Source of the DNA: Phaeoceros laevis
Taxonomy: Eukaryota; Anthocerotophyta; Anthocerotopsida; Notothyladales
Assembly: GCA_049999765.1 (NCBI GenBank)
Contig: JBNGIQ010007699.1
Span: 1-21,562 of the forward strand
Direction of reading: 5' to 3'
Length of the DNA: 21,562 bases
Of the stretch, positions 19,874 to 21,562 are shown one piece after another (positions within the stretch are counted from its first letter, which is position 1; every line of letters starts with the position of its first letter). The notes below the pieces were generated by a model. The model searched no databases, was not told the DNA's origin, and was given only the letters and a program-made list of their open reading frames with translations. A program made the translations under genes and the position numbers.

Positions 19874-20155
19874 TGTAACCAGCAGCGATCTTGGAGAGCT
19901 TGGACGCGCGAGCGTAGGAAAACAAGAGGAGCCGTTGATTGTGTCTGCGGGGGACTAAGTACCTCCAGTGGTGATGTCCAGTCCGTTGGCGGCAACGGCA
20001 CGGCATGCCGTTGCCGCGGTCCTAACTAACTTCCGTTTCTACTAACTAAGGTCAATCCTACCTAGGTTAGACTAACTCTACCTAGGTCCTACGGCCGTCA
20101 TCCAAGTTTGGCGCTCTTGCGCTCTGCAGCAGCAGGTAACGATCCTGCTGTGACA
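19874..20155 (-). repeat. LTR of the chromovirus (its 5' LTR), complete, 282 bases
   Basis: Begins TGTAACC and ends GTGACA on the + strand, so TG...CA in both orientations. It includes a strong inverted repeat at 19990-20016 and a run of ctacctaggt-type short repeats at about 20055-20090. Relative to the other LTR it has six substitutions and one missing base. Confidence 0.96.
19990..20016. repeat. GC-rich hairpin in the LTR
   Basis: CGGCAACGGCA (19990-20000) and TGCCGTTGCCG (20006-20016) are perfect reverse complements separated by five bases, giving an 11-bp stem. The corresponding part of the other LTR is lost in the assembly gap. It may fold in the element RNA or act as a transcription signal; that is inference. 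Confidence 0.9.
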
Positions 20156-20160
20156 TCCGG
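20156..20160. repeat. Target site duplication, right copy (TCCGG)
   Basis: Identical to 13071-13075 and directly adjacent to the LTR end GTGACA. Confidence 0.92.
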
Positions 20161-20730
20161 GGAGGTTGGTACTACAGCGTGATGGAGTATGTGCGTGGAG
20201 GTACCCTCGAGGCCCGATGTAAGAATGTTGGTAGGTTAGAGGAGGAGGAGGCCAGGAAATAATTCCGGCAGCTTGTGGAGGCCGTCGAGCACTGCCACAA
20301 CCATGGCATATATCATAGGGACATTAAGCCCGATAATCTCCTCCTCACTCCCCAAGGAGATTTGAAGCTCACTAACTTTGGGATTGCTGGTTTTAGCACC
20401 AAGTTTGATGGAATTGTGGTTCCTGCCTGCCAGACCAAGGTTGGGGAGATACTCTATGGAGCTCCAGAAATCCGGTCTGGAAACGAGTATCAAGGTGCTG
20501 CAGCCGATATTTGCTCATGTGGTGTGGTGCTTTTTGTTATGCTGACTGCATGCAAGCCATTCAGCGATAATATTCCACCATCTCAATGGAGGGCTCCACT
20601 TTACCCGAGCCACATTTCAACTTGTGCGCAGAAATTTTTATCCAGAATTTTAGATTTTAATCCGACCACCCGTATTACTGTATCGGAGATGTTCAAGGAC
20701 CCGTGGTTTACCAATGAATTCAGAGCATAA
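20161..20730 (+). pseudogene. SnRK3/CIPK-like protein kinase, 3' half with a premature stop
   Basis: Continues the kinase of 12659-13075 in frame: YYSVMEYVRGGTLEARCKN (hinge), GRLEEEEARK, then TAA at 20260-20262 where related kinases have a Tyr or similar codon, then FRQLVEAVEHCHNHG, HRDIKPDN (catalytic Asp kept), LKLTNFGIAGF (DFG changed to NFG), GAPEI, DICSCGVVLF and NPTTRITVSEMFKDPWF, ending FRA and TAA at 20728-20730. The motif order and the EARKxFxQL and GVILF-like blocks resemble SnRK3/CIPK kinases, but the protein ends right after the kinase domain, so the NAF and phosphatase-binding parts are absent. No introns. Even without the retrotransposon, the stop and the lost metal-binding Asp would prevent normal kinase activity. 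Confidence 0.85.
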
Positions 20731-21357
20731 TGGCTGACTTGAATGTATCCACTCATCTTGAAACTCTTTGGATAATAAAGTAATACACACATTTTATCAT
20801 AGCAAGCAATCTTAACTAAGGAATGTATTCATTCATCCGCCCAGATGTTTGCTACTTTGAAGTGTATGAATACTCTTGCTGTCTTGCTTTCTTTGGCACA
20901 TAAGGGCACGTATCAACCTGTCCACCACGATTTTCTTCTCCGGACAACGGGTCTCCCTTCTCGAAGCCCCTTGTAAAGCTCATGCCGCAGGTTTTGCTTG
21001 CGATTGGAGACACACAATGGCAGCCTCCGGTTCCAATCCCATGAGCACTGCACCATGGCAAATGGCAGCCTCGACCTGCGGCGGGTTGATGATGCTGCGC
21101 TAAAAGGAATAGGAGGTAGGATAAATAGATATTAAATAGCCAGCATTATTTCCATAATTAATTAGGCTAAAACAAAACAAACCAACGGATATGAATTGCC
21201 GTGATTCATAACCGTCGTAACGAAACGGCAACCGCCACGAGTCACGGGACACTCCCAACGGTCGTGTCCACCCGCACATCTTTTAAGCGGCCACACGGGC
21301 ACGCCATAATCAATGATTTCTTTATGCAATCTATCTGCCATCGATCCTAGTTCTAGA
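20731..21357. other. Kinase 3' flank and probable LTR of a second retroelement
   Basis: The first 100 bases are the kinase 3' UTR. An open minus-strand frame at 20852-21100 (RGFEKGDPLSGEENRGGQ) is not recognised. From about 21110 the sequence has AT-rich, promoter-like stretches and GC-rich short repeats (acggcaaccg, caacggtcgtg) and ends at a primer binding site, so part of it is probably an LTR whose start I cannot fix without the partner LTR. Confidence 0.45.
20774..20779 (+). terminator. Polyadenylation signal of the kinase gene
   Basis: AATAAA lies 44 bases after the kinase stop codon in AT-rich 3' sequence, a usual distance for a plant polyadenylation signal. Confidence 0.6.
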
Positions 21358-21562
21358 TGGTATCAGAGCATAGGCATGGACCTTGCCGCGTCGCCCGCTG
21401 ACAAATGCAAGATCTGCAAGAGCGATTCCTGCATCAGAAATCTCAAGCATGAAGATTTTCGATCCCTGATTGCAGCATTAAAAATTGCCCTGAGCAGATT
21501 TGGCGACATGGCGAGTACCTTCTTGGCAGATGCTGTGTACCACTACTACAGCTGAAGATTGC
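21358..21562 (+). mobile_element. 5' start of a second LTR retroelement, cut by the window edge
   Basis: TGGTATCAGAGC at 21358-21369 is the initiator-Met primer binding site on the + strand, the same type used by the chromovirus. Seven bases later, at 21376, ATG opens a 59-codon frame (MDLAASPADKCKICKSDSCI ... FLADAVYHYYS) that ends in TGA at 21553-21555. In many plant LTR elements gag starts shortly after this site, so the frame may be a truncated gag; the sequence itself shows no gag domain. Family (Ty1/copia or Ty3/gypsy) cannot be told. The sequence after the primer site does not resemble the chromovirus leader. Confidence 0.6.

Larger units (their letters stand above)
13076..20155 (-). 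mobile_element. Ty3/gypsy chromovirus LTR retrotransposon, full length but defective
   Basis: The element lies in minus orientation. Order along its own strand: LTR (20155-19874), initiator-Met tRNA primer site (19871-19860), a leader coding region, gag with a CCHC knuckle, protease, reverse transcriptase, RNase H, integrase, chromodomain, polypurine tract (13417-13406) and LTR (13405-13076). Integrase after RNase H defines Ty3/gypsy; the C-terminal chromodomain places it among chromoviruses. Length is about 7.03 kb once the N gap is corrected. Multiple frameshifts, an integrase deletion and a stop codon make it non-autonomous. The two LTRs differ at 6 of about 229 comparable positions plus one single-base indel, so insertion was fairly recent but not new. 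Confidence 0.95.

Noticed and set aside
20852-21100. Minus-strand frame with RGFEKGDPLSGEENRGGQ
   Set aside because: The text looks somewhat protein-like, but it has no recognised family, start or splice support and overlaps the kinase 3' flank. It is left unannotated.
21358-21369. TGGTATCAGAGC and its inverse at 19860-19871 as tRNA gene remnants
   Set aside because: Neither has cloverleaf arms around it. One directly abuts an LTR, so both are primer binding sites.
1-21562. A co-functioning gene cluster or defence system
   Set aside because: The intact genes belong to unrelated housekeeping families with their own promoters, introns and cell compartments. Their adjacency gives no evidence of shared function.

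Overview
The window is nuclear DNA of a land plant. It holds spliced genes with GT-AG introns mostly about 80-140 bases long, an N-myristoylated plant-type Rab5 (ARA6/RABF1), a thylakoid-lumen protein with a twin-arginine signal, a plant-type PPR pseudogene, and LTR retrotransposons primed by initiator-Met tRNA. The compact introns and intermediate GC would suit a lycophyte or bryophyte-grade genome. That placement is inference and the species cannot be read from the sequence.

Layout: 1-947 is the C-terminal part of an unrecognised conserved-looking protein (four exons). 1262-2703 is a TPM-domain-like thylakoid-lumen protein with one apparent GC-AG intron. 3315-4633 is a complete 7-exon FAR-17a/AIG1-like membrane protein (229 aa). 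5414-7291 is a complete 8-exon RABF1/ARA6 GTPase (193 aa) with a partial duplication inside intron 4. 7994-10822 is a complete 8-exon COQ8/ABC1-family atypical kinase (674 aa). All lie on the + strand and look intact, apart from the window-edge truncation of the first and an unresolved first exon in the second. About 11241-11990 is a frameshifted PPR pseudogene.

From 12346 to 20730 lies an intronless SnRK3/CIPK-like kinase gene with a recognisable promoter (TATA at 12427, a 24-base tandem array in the leader). It is split in frame by a Ty3/gypsy chromovirus on the - strand (13076-20155). The insertion is fully delimited: LTRs beginning TG and ending CA, a 5-base target duplication (TCCGG), a primer binding site, a polypurine tract, gag, protease, reverse transcriptase, RNase H, integrase and a chromodomain. 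The element is dead: it has frameshifts in gag, RT and RNase H, a deletion removing the end of the integrase core, and a stop before the chromodomain. The kinase is also independently damaged, by a TAA in its second half and DFG changed to NFG. The 100-N assembly gap falls inside one LTR exactly where the other LTR carries a strong hairpin. A second retroelement seems to begin at the right edge, with a primer binding site at 21358-21369.

The intact genes are unrelated housekeeping genes (chloroplast lumen, endomembrane lipid hydrolase, endosomal GTPase, mitochondrial coenzyme Q kinase) and show no sign of working as a cluster. I see no convincing novel multi-gene system. The most informative features are the delimited nested insertion, the hairpin-linked gap, the unusually long 5' coding region of the retroelement with an extra RT-like motif, the GC-AG intron and the intron duplication.
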